Shown: positions 36,255 through 48,400 of the stretch, one piece after another | How positions within the stretch are numbered: the first letter of the stretch is position 1 | Layout of the letters: every line of letters starts with the position of its first letter | Made by a program: the position numbers and the translations under genes | DNA from: Antitrichia curtipendula | Lineage: Eukaryota > Streptophyta > Bryopsida > Hypnales > Leucodontaceae | DNA length: 64,000 nt | Direction of reading: 5' to 3' | NCBI GenBank assembly: GCA_951230915.1 | Contig: OX579641.1 | Coordinates: 10,478,001-10,542,000 of the forward strand | The notes under the pieces: model-generated | Database searches by the model: none | What the model was told of the DNA's origin: nothing | What the model saw: only the letters and a program-made list of their open reading frames with translations

Positions 36255-37099
36255 ATCCCAAGGAAAGCCGAAGGAAGATAATTACTCCGAAAACATGCAT
36301 GTTCATGAAGTTTTTTAAATTTATGGGCATCAACATCGCAGGACTGGGACGGGCATGTCACACTCCTGAGCAAGCAAGCAAGCAGAGCGTCTGCCTGCAG
36401 TGCAGAAAAAGAAATGGCAATTGAAACAGCAGGAGCAGGAAGCAGGAAGCCGCAGCCAAAGGGGAACCAAAGTGAAAGAGAATGTTTGTAGGGGGAGCAG
36501 GGGATATCGATCAGCTCTGACCTGATCAGCACTGGACCGGGGTGGGGTGGGGTGGGGTGGGGGGGAGTGAGTTCAGTTCTGCGCCTAAGCTAAAGCTAAG
36601 GTTTTAAGTACTGGAGTTTTACTTGAGTTTAGGAAGGTGCTAATTATGCTTACAGGGTCAACTCCAGCCAGGCCTTTTCCCGTCTGGTGAAAACGGTGAA
36701 AGTCTGGGTTGGGGGGGTGTCTTTCATTCACCTTCTCCTTTTTCTCCTTTTTCTCCTTTTTCCTATGGCAACGCAGCAGCGGCTGAGCGTAGGAGCAGTG
36801 CAGCAGCAGCAGAGGCTGAGCAGCAGGGGCAGCAGCCTTGTACCCGCATCCCTTCCATCAATACTCTCGCAATCCCACCCCACCTGCAGCCTTGACTGAG
36901 CCAGTGAGGCTGCTCATGACCTTCCGGGGGTTCCCCACTTCTCCCCCCGTTCTCGAGGGGAATTACATTTCCGAGAGCACCTGCATTCCCTTCTTGTCAG
37001 GCTCATGAATTCAATTCCCTCCTCTGCAATGATCAAACTTCATCGTGCCGCAGACTGCTGCTGGCAATCTGGTACTTAAGAAGAGTTAATTCGTTTCAA

Positions 37100-37117
37100 G
37101 GGGGGGGGGGGGGGGGG
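37100..37117. repeat. G homopolymer
   Basis: Eighteen consecutive G residues are followed by CGG. The exact length is uncertain in any assembly. Confidence 0.85.
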
Positions 37118-37214
37118 CGGTAATTGCTCTGCACGTAAAAAAATTAAAAAAAAGTTATTAAAAAAAATAAAATCATGCAGGGGTGGGCGAACTTCGTTGG
37201 CTTGGGCTTGGGCT

Positions 37215-37240
37215 GGGTTGGGTTGGGTTGGGTTGGGTTT
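37215..37240 (+). repeat. GGGTT pentamer repeat
   Basis: Five GGGTT units occur in a row after GGGCTTGGGCTG. The plant telomere unit is TTTAGGG, so this is a simple G-rich repeat with quadruplex potential and not telomeric DNA. Confidence 0.8.
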
Positions 37241-38387
37241 CCCCAATGGGTCCTGGGGGGCAGGATCTTCAGGCAATCACTTGTACTTTTTGTTTTGAAG
37301 CCATGGACCTGTGCTCACTTATTTTCCAACTATTTATTTATTTGTTTGTTTGTTTTCTTTCATTTTTAAGAAAAAAGAATCATTCATTTCGTTCCCATCC
37401 AAAAATATCTTCCTTACCTTACCTGCAGAGAGTGCATTCATTTGCGAGAGCACTCAAAAGCTCATGGCCCCAAGCAAGCTTGGGGCGAATGCAATAGCCC
37501 ATGGGAAAGCTGTGGACAGACAGGCTCTAGCTATCATATGCTGTGAGTCATGAATGGCTTGATCCGGCAATCTCCCTTGGAGATTAGTTCTAAGGGTGCC
37601 CCCATGAACTCCCTGCAGGTTACCCTTTTTGAAGCTCGCCCTGCGTTCATGATATGGGCTCATGATTATTTCACCTCCATGGACGAAGGTGCAGGCAGGG
37701 GGGGGTTGAGGGGAGGGGGGGCTTTTGAGTGGGGACAACCGACCTTGTGAGATTATTTTAATCGGTGCTCTGAAGGCAAATCTACTAGCTTGTCATATAG
37801 TCTTGAGATGCGGATCTCCAAATATTCAAACCCCTGCCAAATACAGTTGGTAATGAGAGGGTGGGGAACAGCAGCAGCAGCAGAAAAATGCAATAGCTGG
37901 CTGCATGCCTGCCATGGGTGTCTTCAATATCAAAATATCGGACAAGTTGTGTCAACAGAAAAGGAAAAAAAGAAAAAAAGAAAAAATTAGTTTTTTTTTT
38001 AATGCCAGACAAGCAGCAGCTCAAGCGACCTAACTGAAGAAATGAAGGGAAGGAAGAGAAATAAATTAAAAAAAAATACCTCTAAGTTAAATGCGTTCCC
38101 TCCTGTCCCGTCCCATCCCTCCCAGTGGTTGGATGGATGGATGAAAAACATCATCTCGTGGCTTGTATGGCATGATGGGAGAGTTGGAGACAAGTTGAAG
38201 CTAGCCTTCCCTTGGACGTACAGAAGGGAAGAAAAGGGAGGGCGACAGAGGGCCCACATGGGTCATGTGTGCTTCTTCGATTCCAAGGCAGCAGCAGCAG
38301 AGCCCCGGTGGGGGTCCGGACAACTCCTTCCCAGTTCCATCCATCCATTCATCCCTCTCCCGTGGGTCCCTCCTCCCTGGTTGGATG

Positions 38388-38587
38388 NNNNNNNNNNNNN
38401 NNNNNNNNNNNNNNNNNNNNNNNNNNNNNNNNNNNNNNNNNNNNNNNNNNNNNNNNNNNNNNNNNNNNNNNNNNNNNNNNNNNNNNNNNNNNNNNNNNNN
38501 NNNNNNNNNNNNNNNNNNNNNNNNNNNNNNNNNNNNNNNNNNNNNNNNNNNNNNNNNNNNNNNNNNNNNNNNNNNNNNNNNNNNNNN
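38388..38587. other. Assembly gap of exactly 200 N
   Basis: The run has a round length, so it is probably a placeholder between contigs and the true distance is unknown. The left contig ends in GC-rich DNA, and the right one starts inside a TTAA-family element. Confidence 0.95.
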
Positions 38588-38994
38588 TTTTGTGTTTTGA
38601 ATCATTCTCTACTTCTTTCTACTTACTATATTTTTCCTATATGTTGTACAATTCCAAATGATGTGAATTTTTTTGAGCATGTAGCCAACTTGTCTAGGAA
38701 AAAGAATAAAAAGAATCACCATCATTTGGGACAATTTTTCATAGAAAATTGAGCTTGTGAAGTGCAGCTGCCCTATTTTTTGCAGGGCCAAAAAGTAATT
38801 TCAGTGAATTTGAATTCTTATATCTTACAATCCACACGGTGAAATTTTTTTAATTGTTTTCCACATGTTCTCAAGTCAATATACTACAAGATCATATGGT
38901 TACATGTGTCAAAAAAAGTGTCTTTTTCAAAATTTTATACTTGTACTAGAAAAGGCAATTTGGGTAGAAACATAGTCAAGGAACTTAAGGGGTA
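38588..38994 (+). mobile_element. Right part of a 930-type TTAA element, truncated by the gap
   Basis: The sequence matches the right 400 bp of the elements at 2263 and 27746 ('ttttgaatcattct', 'gtacaattccaaatgatgtg', 'gtgcagctgccc', 'aacttaaggggt'). The left part lies in the gap. The TTAA flank has decayed to TAAA. Confidence 0.6.
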
Positions 38995-39480
38995 AAAGCA
39001 CAACAATTTTCATAACTTTTGACCACATGGTTTAAAAGTTATTGCATGATATGTAATTTTCATTGCTCGGTGAGCATCCCGGGCAACTCAGAAAACTTCT
39101 TTAAAAAACACTTTTTTAAGAAATAAAAATTTAAAATTGATTCTCTAGATTTATTATACATGAAAAGCTTTGAATAATTCCATTTTGATTAATGAGATGA
39201 AAGTTATGAAGAATTGTAGTTTGTAAGTAGGCATAGCACAACAATTTTTATAACTATTGACTACATGGTCAAAAAGATTTTGTATAATATGTAATTTCTT
39301 TTAGAATTCGACGACATGAGTAGCTAAAGAAAATCACTTTAAAAAACAAATAAATATTTTTGATTGATTTTTTAGACTTATATATATGTGAAAAGATTTG
39401 AATCATTCCATTTTGATCAATGAGATGAAAATTATGAAGAGTTATAATTTGTGGGCAATTATAGAATCTCTAGTACTCCA
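38995..39480 (+). mobile_element. Two tandem partial copies of the 930-type left half
   Basis: The stretches 39002-39235 and 39236-39475 each contain 'cacaacaattt.tcataact'-like sequence, 'catggt..aaaa', 'tgtaattt' and 'ccattttgat.aatgagatgaaa'. Both correspond to positions 2386-2640 of copy 1. They form a direct duplication about 235 bp apart. Confidence 0.55.
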
Positions 39481-42400
39481 AAAAATAGCATAGTTTTCTA
39501 ATACTTATAAATTTACACTTAGCATCTATCACATGCACAAGATGTTGTAGCATTGACCTTTGTTGGTCCTCTTATTTTTACTATCAATTTTGTCACTCCT
39601 CTATGTACCTAGCCTCAATTTTTTTGTAATAGTTGTAATATTTACTACATCCGAATTCCTACTATTTGTTTATATGTCCATTTTTTGTAATAGTATTGTA
39701 AATGTGAACCTTAACCCTAACCACTTGACAATGTTAGTTTGTGTGCATATAGTAGCAATGTGCATAATTCTCTTAATGGTCAACTTTCCTCTCCTCCCCC
39801 CCTCAAAAAAAAATAGCAATGTGCACGAGTACCAATTTTGGTTATTCTAGTATGCGTTTGTATAGTTGTTTTATTCAAAAAAGTAATACTAATACTTTAA
39901 ACTAACATAGGGTGAAAAATATTAGAATCTTGCTCCAATTGTAATTAAACATAGCTTGCCATTAATTGGACCAAACTAGAAAATTAGCAAATCATGGGGT
40001 ACTATAATATAACTCATTTTGAATATTATAACTTCTTCAAATAACCTTAAAATTCACATGGTTACGAAAATTTGTAAAAAACATCCTCTAGGTCTAAAAT
40101 TCCTAAATTCCTAAAATGTTCAAAAACTTATTGCAATTTCAAGTTCTCCGTAAAATTTGATTTGATGAATATATAGTCAAGTATAGTTTAGGTATTTGAG
40201 AATGTAATATTGAAAATTTCTCATCCTATCCAATCTAGTATTCAATACAGAAATTTACTTTTTAAATGATTTTAAATTCATTATATTTTCTTCATATTTA
40301 ACTACATTCTATTAATAATTACATATTTCACAAAAAATGTTTGAAGGGTTGTATTCCATGTCCATGGAAACATATAATTAGGTATAACAAAATTTAAAGC
40401 GTAAAATATCAAGTTGAATTTTTATGCTATTTCTAATAAGAAAAACAAAAGTTGTAAGTATTTTAATGTTTGGTTCAAATGCAAGCATCCAAGAAACGAA
40501 TTATTTATTTACAAAAAAAAATGGGAGTTTTGGATTTAGTTGCACAAATCTATATGAGCATGAAAAGTTTTGAATCGTCCTATTATGCTTAATCCTTAAC
40601 CTTTAAGGACCATGGAGAAGTTTGGATTTCTAAAATTATGTAGATGTATTATAAAATGAAATTTTGAAGAAGAATTTAATAATGGTTTTAAAATTAACTT
40701 GGAAAACGCAATCCGTAGAGTAGATCTACTACTACACTACCAATAGTTTCCAATAAAATTTGAAAACAAAAAGAAAAAATTCCTTCTAAAATTTATTTTA
40801 AGATTGAATATGTGTAATTTTCACAAGAATAATTTTTCTTCAAACTCAAAATATTAACTTTTAATTATGGTGTATTTTAGAGATTTTTATTTTACATATT
40901 TTTTCAAGTCATTTTTTTTAATAAATCTTTTCTAGAATAGGAAAAGGTATCTTTTGAGGTCATAATACATTATATTTTCAAGAAGATGCTCTAATTGCCC
41001 ACAAAACAAGATGCTCCATCACCTATTCAATTGAATTAACCAAATTAAACCAAAATTATTTGGTGTTTTTACACAACTTGAACATCCTTCTACTCAAAAT
41101 CATTTATTTCAAACGTAAACGTTGAATTTTTTTGTTACCAAATCTTTTTTTCTTGTGTTCACAACCTATATCCACATAAAAAGTGTTTTTTCCAGCAAAA
41201 GTTGTGAAACACATGAATATTTTTGTAAAAAATTGGGACATTAGAAACTTCAACTTCAAAAAGTGCTAAGCGTGTTCTTTCTAAAAGTTCGAGCATTGCA
41301 AATTTGAATTGGTGAAGTTTACACTCTAATATTTTTAAAGAAAGGTATTAAAACAAATTAATCAAAGTACTTATCATTGAATTGATAAAAATAAAAAAAA
41401 TTGAATAATTTTAGAGTAGTTTCTGAAAAAAAATACTTAAATTTTTTTTCCAAGTCCATTCAAAGATTAAAGAGCCATAGGATTGAAGAAGATTATTAAA
41501 AGATGATGATAGACAAAAACATTCAAATTTACTCAATATTCTCTACCTGAAATACTTCTATATGTTTTATATGTAACCTAAAGGACAAGATAAGGTCTTT
41601 GTAGTTGTAATTGGATCCTACCAATGGTTAAGCCTTTTTTTACATAGAACCCAAAAGAAATGGATGCTTGAAAATTAGTTGGTCCGAAGCACTGTGCACT
41701 CCAATAGTGCCTTTAAGGAAACATGTGGCGAGGCCAAATCACATTCTCATCAATCCATGATATATATTATCGATCACTTAGACTTCAATTTAAAGAATAA
41801 CAAATCCTAGGAGACTAGTTATCATGGTGTTGCAGTCTTTGGTTTGAAGGGCCCAACTATAGCTTTTCCAAACACAAGTCAAAAGCTCAACGTACTCCTA
41901 TAGTCTTCCTTTTCTATGAAAGCTTTAAGCCCATATTAGCCTTGTATTGTTTTATTATTTTTCAAACTTCTAATTACAAATTTCCTAATATTTCAATTTC
42001 CATATTTGAAAAAAATAAAAAAATAAAAAATCCCAGACTAAAAAACCCAGTGCAAAGCTTACCCCAACTTGTAGAATTATTTGTGTAGGCATCCTCAATC
42101 CTCACTCATACGTATTCGATCTCTTATGTGGCAAACTCATTAATAGAAGAGAAAAAGTTAGCACTACTTTAATGAAATTCCTTGATGAGCTTTGAAGGTG
42201 GCAGGCCTCCAGGCCCGCCTTGAAGGCCGGTTCACCGTATTTATCACGTGGCAAGCTTAATCAGTTGACGTTTTAAGTTATTACCCGGCTAATCTTACGT
42301 CGGTACTTTGAGGAAATAAAAATTGTGTGTGCATGTGTGTGTGTGTCGATGACCATCATCCGTGAGGGTCCGAGGCTTTTCTAAGATTTGGGTTGATGTT

Positions 42401-43070
42401 CTGCAGGGCATGCGATGATCATGTACCGCGGTTGTCGGTCCAGAATATTCCACATCAGTCTCCTGTAATGAAATGAGCTCCAAATTATCGAACTTACTTG
42501 TACCCCACACTCAGTAGTCCCTGCAGCCAGTGTCTACCTCTCTTAATAAGACTCTAAATGGAAAGTCACCATACTGGCATTGGACTACCTTTTGTCCCCG
42601 TTTTTGAATTCTGGCTTTAAGAGTTTCATTTTTTATTTTTTTATTAATCCAAATCATACAGTATTATTACCAGTGAGGTAAGCTCATTAATGTTGATGAT
42701 TATTGAGTTGGGTGCAAATGAGAGGTTCATGTTCTGTCAAATATATCTTATTCATCTGGAAATCCCAGTCAAAGTGAAAAAAATTCAGTTCCAGTCATTT
42801 GTTTCACCAAAAAAAGGAAAGAAGAAGCATAAAAATAAAAATAAAAATAAACCCAACCCTAGTCAAAGATAAAATAGTAATGGGTCCTGTGGAAGTACTG
42901 GTACTGTACACACTGGTGCATGTCTACCCAGCGGTGGTACTGTACAATACAGTACAGTACACAGAGTTTGCTTACATGGGAAGATCTAACCAATCTGACT
43001 GTGGAGATTTCGGCGGGGTCAATAGGGGTAGCAAGAGTCACGAATAATAATAACAACTTATTGGAAATGG
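39481..43070. other. AT-rich intergenic DNA, no gene seen
   Basis: A 96-codon plus-strand frame at 39560-39850 is rich in hydrophobic residues but recalls no family and is probably accidental. The terminus-like string TTAACCTTTAAGGACCATGG near 40596 resembles a TTAA-family end without a partner. A (TG)n tract lies near 42327-42345. Confidence 0.4.
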
Positions 43071-43200
43071 AGTGAGATTCATTTGTTTCAACTAAAAAAT
43101 AAAAAAAATTTAAAAGAAGAAACGCAGTGAGATTCATTTGTTTCAACTAAAAAGTAAAAAAAGTTTAAAAGAAGAAACGCAGTGAGATTCATTTGTTTTC
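43071..43200. repeat. 55-bp tandem triplet
   Basis: AGTGAGATTCATTTGTTTC begins at 43071, 43126 and 43181, followed each time by an A-rich spacer and 'aaaagaagaaacgc'. The third copy breaks down into a poly-A/G tract. G runs follow at 43331-43351. Confidence 0.85.
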
Positions 43201-45240
43201 AAAAAAAAAAGAGAAAAAAAGAAGAGAAAGGGAGTGAGGATTTGACTACAGTAGTGATCAGGTCAGTTGGTGGGGACACTAAGAGAGGAACTTGCAAGCA
43301 TTTGATATAAAATGTATGAGGGGGGAGACTTGGGGGGGGGGGTGGGGGGGGTCCACTATAACTATAAAGCTGTGCAGGAGATTTTTGGGTGCAAGAGCCA
43401 AATCTGTTGAAGTCAAAATTTCAATAGGAATGTGTGTGAATTTCTATACACACATTGGGTGACTAGTCATGGTTACACCACTTGCTAAAAAAGTTCAATT
43501 AAGCGGTATAATTGTACGCGGATATTAAATGTAGAATCAATTATTGCCATGAATAGGAAACTAGATCATGTCTCTATTGTCTCCACGTCTTGCAAAGGGT
43601 GAATGTCATTTTCTAAGGAATGAAGTGCAAATCGAAGAAAGTGAGTGTTGCACTTGGAGAATGAAGGTCACTTCAAAGTGCTACAAGGTCACTGTTCCTA
43701 CCAATGATTGACACAGGCTTGCATGCACATTCCATTTTCCCTGTATGAACCAAGTGTATGGTATTTCAAATCTAATGCAAGTCATTACATATACATGCAA
43801 TATTTTATTGCAAAAAACAAACCCATGATTGTTCTTACAACTTAACATATCTATGCAGTGCAAAACTATGTTAGGGATTTGGACCTACCTTCTATGTTCC
43901 ACAGCTTGACAAAGTGATAGTACATGTGGAATTGCACCATTTTTGCATGATTTATGAGTACGACATTTTATGAAAATTGCAAAACAAAGTCCCAAAAAAT
44001 CATAAATTTTATGTAGCATCTCCATTGATAATTTTTGAGTTCACCAAAAAATTCAAGCTGATTAGAACTCTCTTGCATCTTCAAGTACATTTTTGTATCC
44101 CAAAATTCACACTATACACCATGAGGTGACGGGTTCAAATGTACTAATGGTGATCATTTACTTCCTAAAATGATCACTCAATGGCACAATTGAACCATTC
44201 TAGAACCCCATGGGTTTTGCAACAATTTACCTTTAGGTGAAGATAGGGAACTCCGTCACTCCGAGATATGGAACAACATGATGTACGTAATCATCCTTTC
44301 GTGAACTAATAGCACAAAAATAAGCCTATTATACTATTTGTATAATAGTACCCTAATTGTACTCAAGATCTTAGGCAGTTGAAGCAATTAATTGTCAAAA
44401 ATAACATAATATAAAAAAAGCACGGTTGCACCACTTGTCAGAATCATGCAACAACCTAGGAATGCAAGCAGGGATACCAATATTTTAGCTACCAATTGTC
44501 TACAAAATCATTAATTTAATGTAAAAACATTGATTTTTAGTAGAAACTACAGCTCCTTATAAATTTCACCTTTGACTTTGAGCTTGTCTCACTACATTGC
44601 ACACTCCGGAGTACTTCCACTTTACATAATGCCAACTCTAGTTTTCAAGGCAAATTTGTCACCATTCCATTGGATACTCAAAAAATTGTTATAACTCATA
44701 ACCTAGACCCTCTTTCTACACCCTTAGATTTACAAAAAGTACAAATACGGGCGTTCGTGATGAACTATGAGACTTTGATATTATGTCTCATTATCTCCCG
44801 GCTCTCGAACATTATCTACTCCATTACATATAATCACTCCTAATGCTAGAAAAAATAAATTTTAGAGGTTTCCACTGTGAACCCAAATTGTGGATATTGT
44901 GATGTATAATTCCTTCTTACCGTGTCCGGTACCTCTATGTTAGAGAAGGCCAACTACCTTTCAAGACAAACTAATTACAAAACCAACCCAAAGAGCAATC
45001 GTCAACCAACAGTGAGTCAGAGGAAGCCAAGGCAAGTGGGCTGATGTAATTTGAAACCCAAGCAGTCTCTGGCAATAAAATTCCGTTTCTCATTTGTGTC
45101 AAAAGAAAACAAAAAAACATAAAAACAAAAACAAATCCCAAGCAGACCATTGTGCCAGTTATTTGTTTTCCTACGGGAAAGCAAGCTCACTCACAGCTGA
45201 AACACAGTGCAATGCAAATGTACATAACATACATACATAG
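43201..45240. other. Intergenic DNA downstream of the phosphatase gene
   Basis: I see no gene. From about 45030 to 45115 the sequence GCAATAAAATTCCGTTTC then CATTTGTGTCAA matches the tail of the LINE at 25055-25083 nearly base for base, so a second, very short LINE 3' end is likely there. Confidence 0.4.
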
Positions 45241-45417
45241 AAGCTTAGCTTAGAGTACAAAACCATGTTCCTTTGGCCTCACGGTTTGCAGACCTCGCCA
45301 TTTTGTCAATCGCTACAAGAATATGGATCCCTCTGAACTCGGTATCTATACACATCCATCAAAGAATTCTACATTCAAAACCCAAATTCGCAGCAGCCCA
45401 ATTGTTCTTCTTCACAA

Positions 45418-45449
<32 letters not shown>
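45418..45449. repeat. GA microsatellite beside the phosphatase stop codon
   Basis: An almost pure (GA)n tract lies five bases beyond the stop codon of the minus-strand phosphatase gene. It reads (TC)n in that transcript and falls within its 3' UTR. Confidence 0.9.
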
Positions 45450-45453
45450 GCTG

Positions 45454-48400
45454 CTAATCCAAGTAATGCACACCATCCACGTGCAGGTGAGCCGTTCTGT
45501 TGAGACTGGAAAGCATGGGCTCACCACGTTTGTTCACGGTGAAGGTGGAGATTCCTGCATTGTGCACATCAACTCCTCGGAACCTGCCACAGCAAAATGG
45601 CATCCATGCTTTCAAAGCGAGAGAAAAAAATGGACATGAAAAATCTTAAAAACCCAGAGTGAGGATCTGCCGAAACCGTTTATGGTTGTGCAACTGTTTT
45701 CAATTGGGAGCTTGGTGGAAGTGGTCTATCGAAACCCTACAACCATGAATGGCACCTTGCCGCTGGCGAATTGGTGCTTTCTACAGTAATTTGAGGGTAA
45801 CCCTAAAACGATAATCACAGCATTTGCAGAACATTCTTGGACCCACTGTCATGTTTTCTATTTCAAGATTCAAGCATGACAGCAGGAGAAGAGAGTGGAA
45901 AAACGTGAACTCAATAGTGTCCGGTGGTACTGAAAAGACATAATATTATATGTACAGTACAACACATTGTAGAAGGAAGGGATCTACTTTTGAAGATTCA
46001 AGAATATTGTGAGAGGATTTGTGTGCTAAGAAAGGGATAACTTGAAGTCATGTGAAGCCATCTGAACCCATTGAGAGCATGAAAATCTATGAGCAAAGCA
46101 AAGGAGATTCTCTTTCATTATCTGGAACCGTATGAACTTGAATCTATGGAACATGAGAAGAGTCCAAAAAGATCCTTCTGGGAAATTGTGACAAAAGGGT
46201 GTCAAGAATACGGTAAGTGGGGTCCTCTAAGTAGACATAGAGGAAAGACAAATTAGGCAAGAGGTTCATTAAATCGACCGGTTTCCTTAAAACTGTTCTT
46301 CTCCACAGGATCAGCTTTGAAATGTTCACCTTGTAAATACGGGAAGTTAAAGGAATCAAAGCGGTTTATGGACTTTTTGAGTTACAGTTGTTTTGTTTCC
46401 ACCCAAGAGTGATGACCTAAAATGTTATGCAGTTTCAATGAAATCCAATTTGGAGTGTGGCGAAGATCAATAGTACCTGTCAGGGCCGAGGCCTAGGGCT
46501 GTACAAAGCATGGCTCGCAGGATAGACTTGTGTGTTACCACCAACAATCTCTCACCCTGAAAAGCCACCCAAAAACATTCGTTTACAATTCTACCCAACA
46601 TGTTGCACGTCACAAACTTTGTCAGAAACAAGTGAAATGAACTTCAACGTCGAAATCTCAACAGGGAGAGTGTCTTAACAGGAGTCGAGAGAATTTCTTC
46701 CCATGCCAACTTGGCTTTGGCCCAAAGCTCCACCACGGGATACACGCCGTCGACTTGAAAATTCAGGGGGTCTTCCCTCCATGACCTGAAAAGCTCTGGA
46801 TATTGTTTCTTCGCTTCAGCTGTATGCAAGACAAACCCGCAATTGATAAGACCAATCAATCAAAAATCTAATGCATTCAGCTTTCAGGACCGATGAAACG
46901 TTCACACCGAGTGCTAGCGTGAATTTGTAGATGAATTTTAAGGTCTCAAGATCTACGTACGTAAGGGTTCAAGCCACTTCAATATCTCACCCATATATCC
47001 CAAATATAAATCAAACATTTGAATATGGGAACATTAGCAAAACTGTCACTAATGACCTTTGGGGTATGATTAGAGAAGGGTGAGTATAATGAGCTGCACC
47101 TAAAGGGCAAAGATGGCCTTACAATTCAGCATGCCCTCCAGAAAGAGAAGGTTGGCTTCCCGCAATGTGTCTAGGTACACAATAGGATCCTCCCTCGCTT
47201 CCCATATCAACTCTGCGCTTGTCTGGTAACAAAAAAATTCGTCCTCATTCAAAAAGATTCGGAACTGATTTGATTCCACAGCAGTAATTGCACGAAAATG
47301 TGTAGTTTGCATTGTCTTTTTTAGAACAAAGCAGGGGTTTATACATTTACACCAAAGTATCCTTCAAACTTCTGTCACTATAACTAAATTAACATACAAC
47401 TTATGAACACTGACTAAGTTAGAGGATGTTAAAAACGTTCAGGACATGATACCATCGTTGGACTACTTAGCAATGGTGTAAACATGACTTGGCTACAGAT
47501 CATTGAACGAGAATGAAACTGTCTGCCGCTGTCGATAACAGTGGTCTAAAACTTTCCAAGTTGCATACGAAATTCATACACAAATGATAAAAAATAAATT
47601 CAACAAATTTGGTCCAAAGACCTTTGCACGGCTCCATAAACTTCCACTCGTACAAATGTTAAATGTTATAACGTAAATAGAATCTTCAACCTGACCTAAT
47701 CTCCAACTGAGAAGACTGGAAATGACACAATGCTAAACACCAAATCCAGCTGATTAGTTCGCTGCCTCTTAAGATCTTCAAGCGTTAATGCACAATATAA
47801 AAACACAACCGCATTCCTTTCTCTTAAGTCGAATTCAGGCATCTCATTGACCTCCTAGAACAGGCATTGTACAATTGGTACCTTGGCTCGGGTGATGGGG
47901 CTGGCAAAGCATTTATCAAATTTGAGCAGAGACAGAGCCTCCCGAACTCGCACCGCTTGCGCCCTTCCAATGTCCGAGAGAATCGACATATCTGAGCTTC
48001 CCTGGAGTCACAAAAAAGAGCATCCAGTCCAGTCAGATGACACGGATTCTGTCTCAAAACGTAGAGCAAAATTACGGTGGTATTAGGGCATCTCCAAAAC
48101 CCCACTAAATCCTAAACCCAATGAACAGATGGTTCCTCCACATTGACGCCTGATTAACTGAACAATTGCTGTAAAGTTGGAACACTTTTGTTTGGTTCGA
48201 AGGTTTCAAAATGCAATGTTGGCCCAGTTGGGCTCTTCCAGCTTCCAACAATGGTAAGCTTCATCTTCTTCTCATTTGGAAATTGAGCAAAATTGAGAGA
48301 AAATGGGATTTCAAAGTACTGACCGCTTTTGCCTCTTCTAATTACTCCTCCCATTCCAACGTTGGAAGCCTCAACGCTAAATTTTCCCCCAGTTAAACAG

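Larger units (their letters stand above)
34809..38387. other. GC-richer region with many homopolymers, no gene identified
   Basis: The composition shifts sharply from the AT-rich surroundings. There are many GCAGCAG, CCACCC and TGCATGC strings, a C run at 36238-36254, a G run at 37100-37117, five GGGGT units near 36541 and five GGGTT units near 37215-37240. Several overlapping frames of 60-119 codons occur on both strands, but none resembles a known protein. The region looks like promoter or untranslated DNA of a gene whose body may be missing in the following assembly gap. Confidence 0.4.

Noticed and set aside
36173..36532. 119-codon minus-strand open frame in the GC-rich island
   Set aside because: It includes the homopolymer C run read as poly-Gly and overlaps other frames; low complexity explains its openness.
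37215..37240. Possible interstitial telomere repeat
   Set aside because: The unit is GGGTT, not the plant telomere unit TTTAGGG; the single AACCCTAACC near 39715 is too short to count.
38042..38752. Open frames of up to 236 codons across the gap
   Set aside because: They are open only because 200 unknown bases were read through.
39560..39850. 96-codon hydrophobic open frame
   Set aside because: Its hydrophobic content follows from T-rich sequence; no family or promoter is evident.
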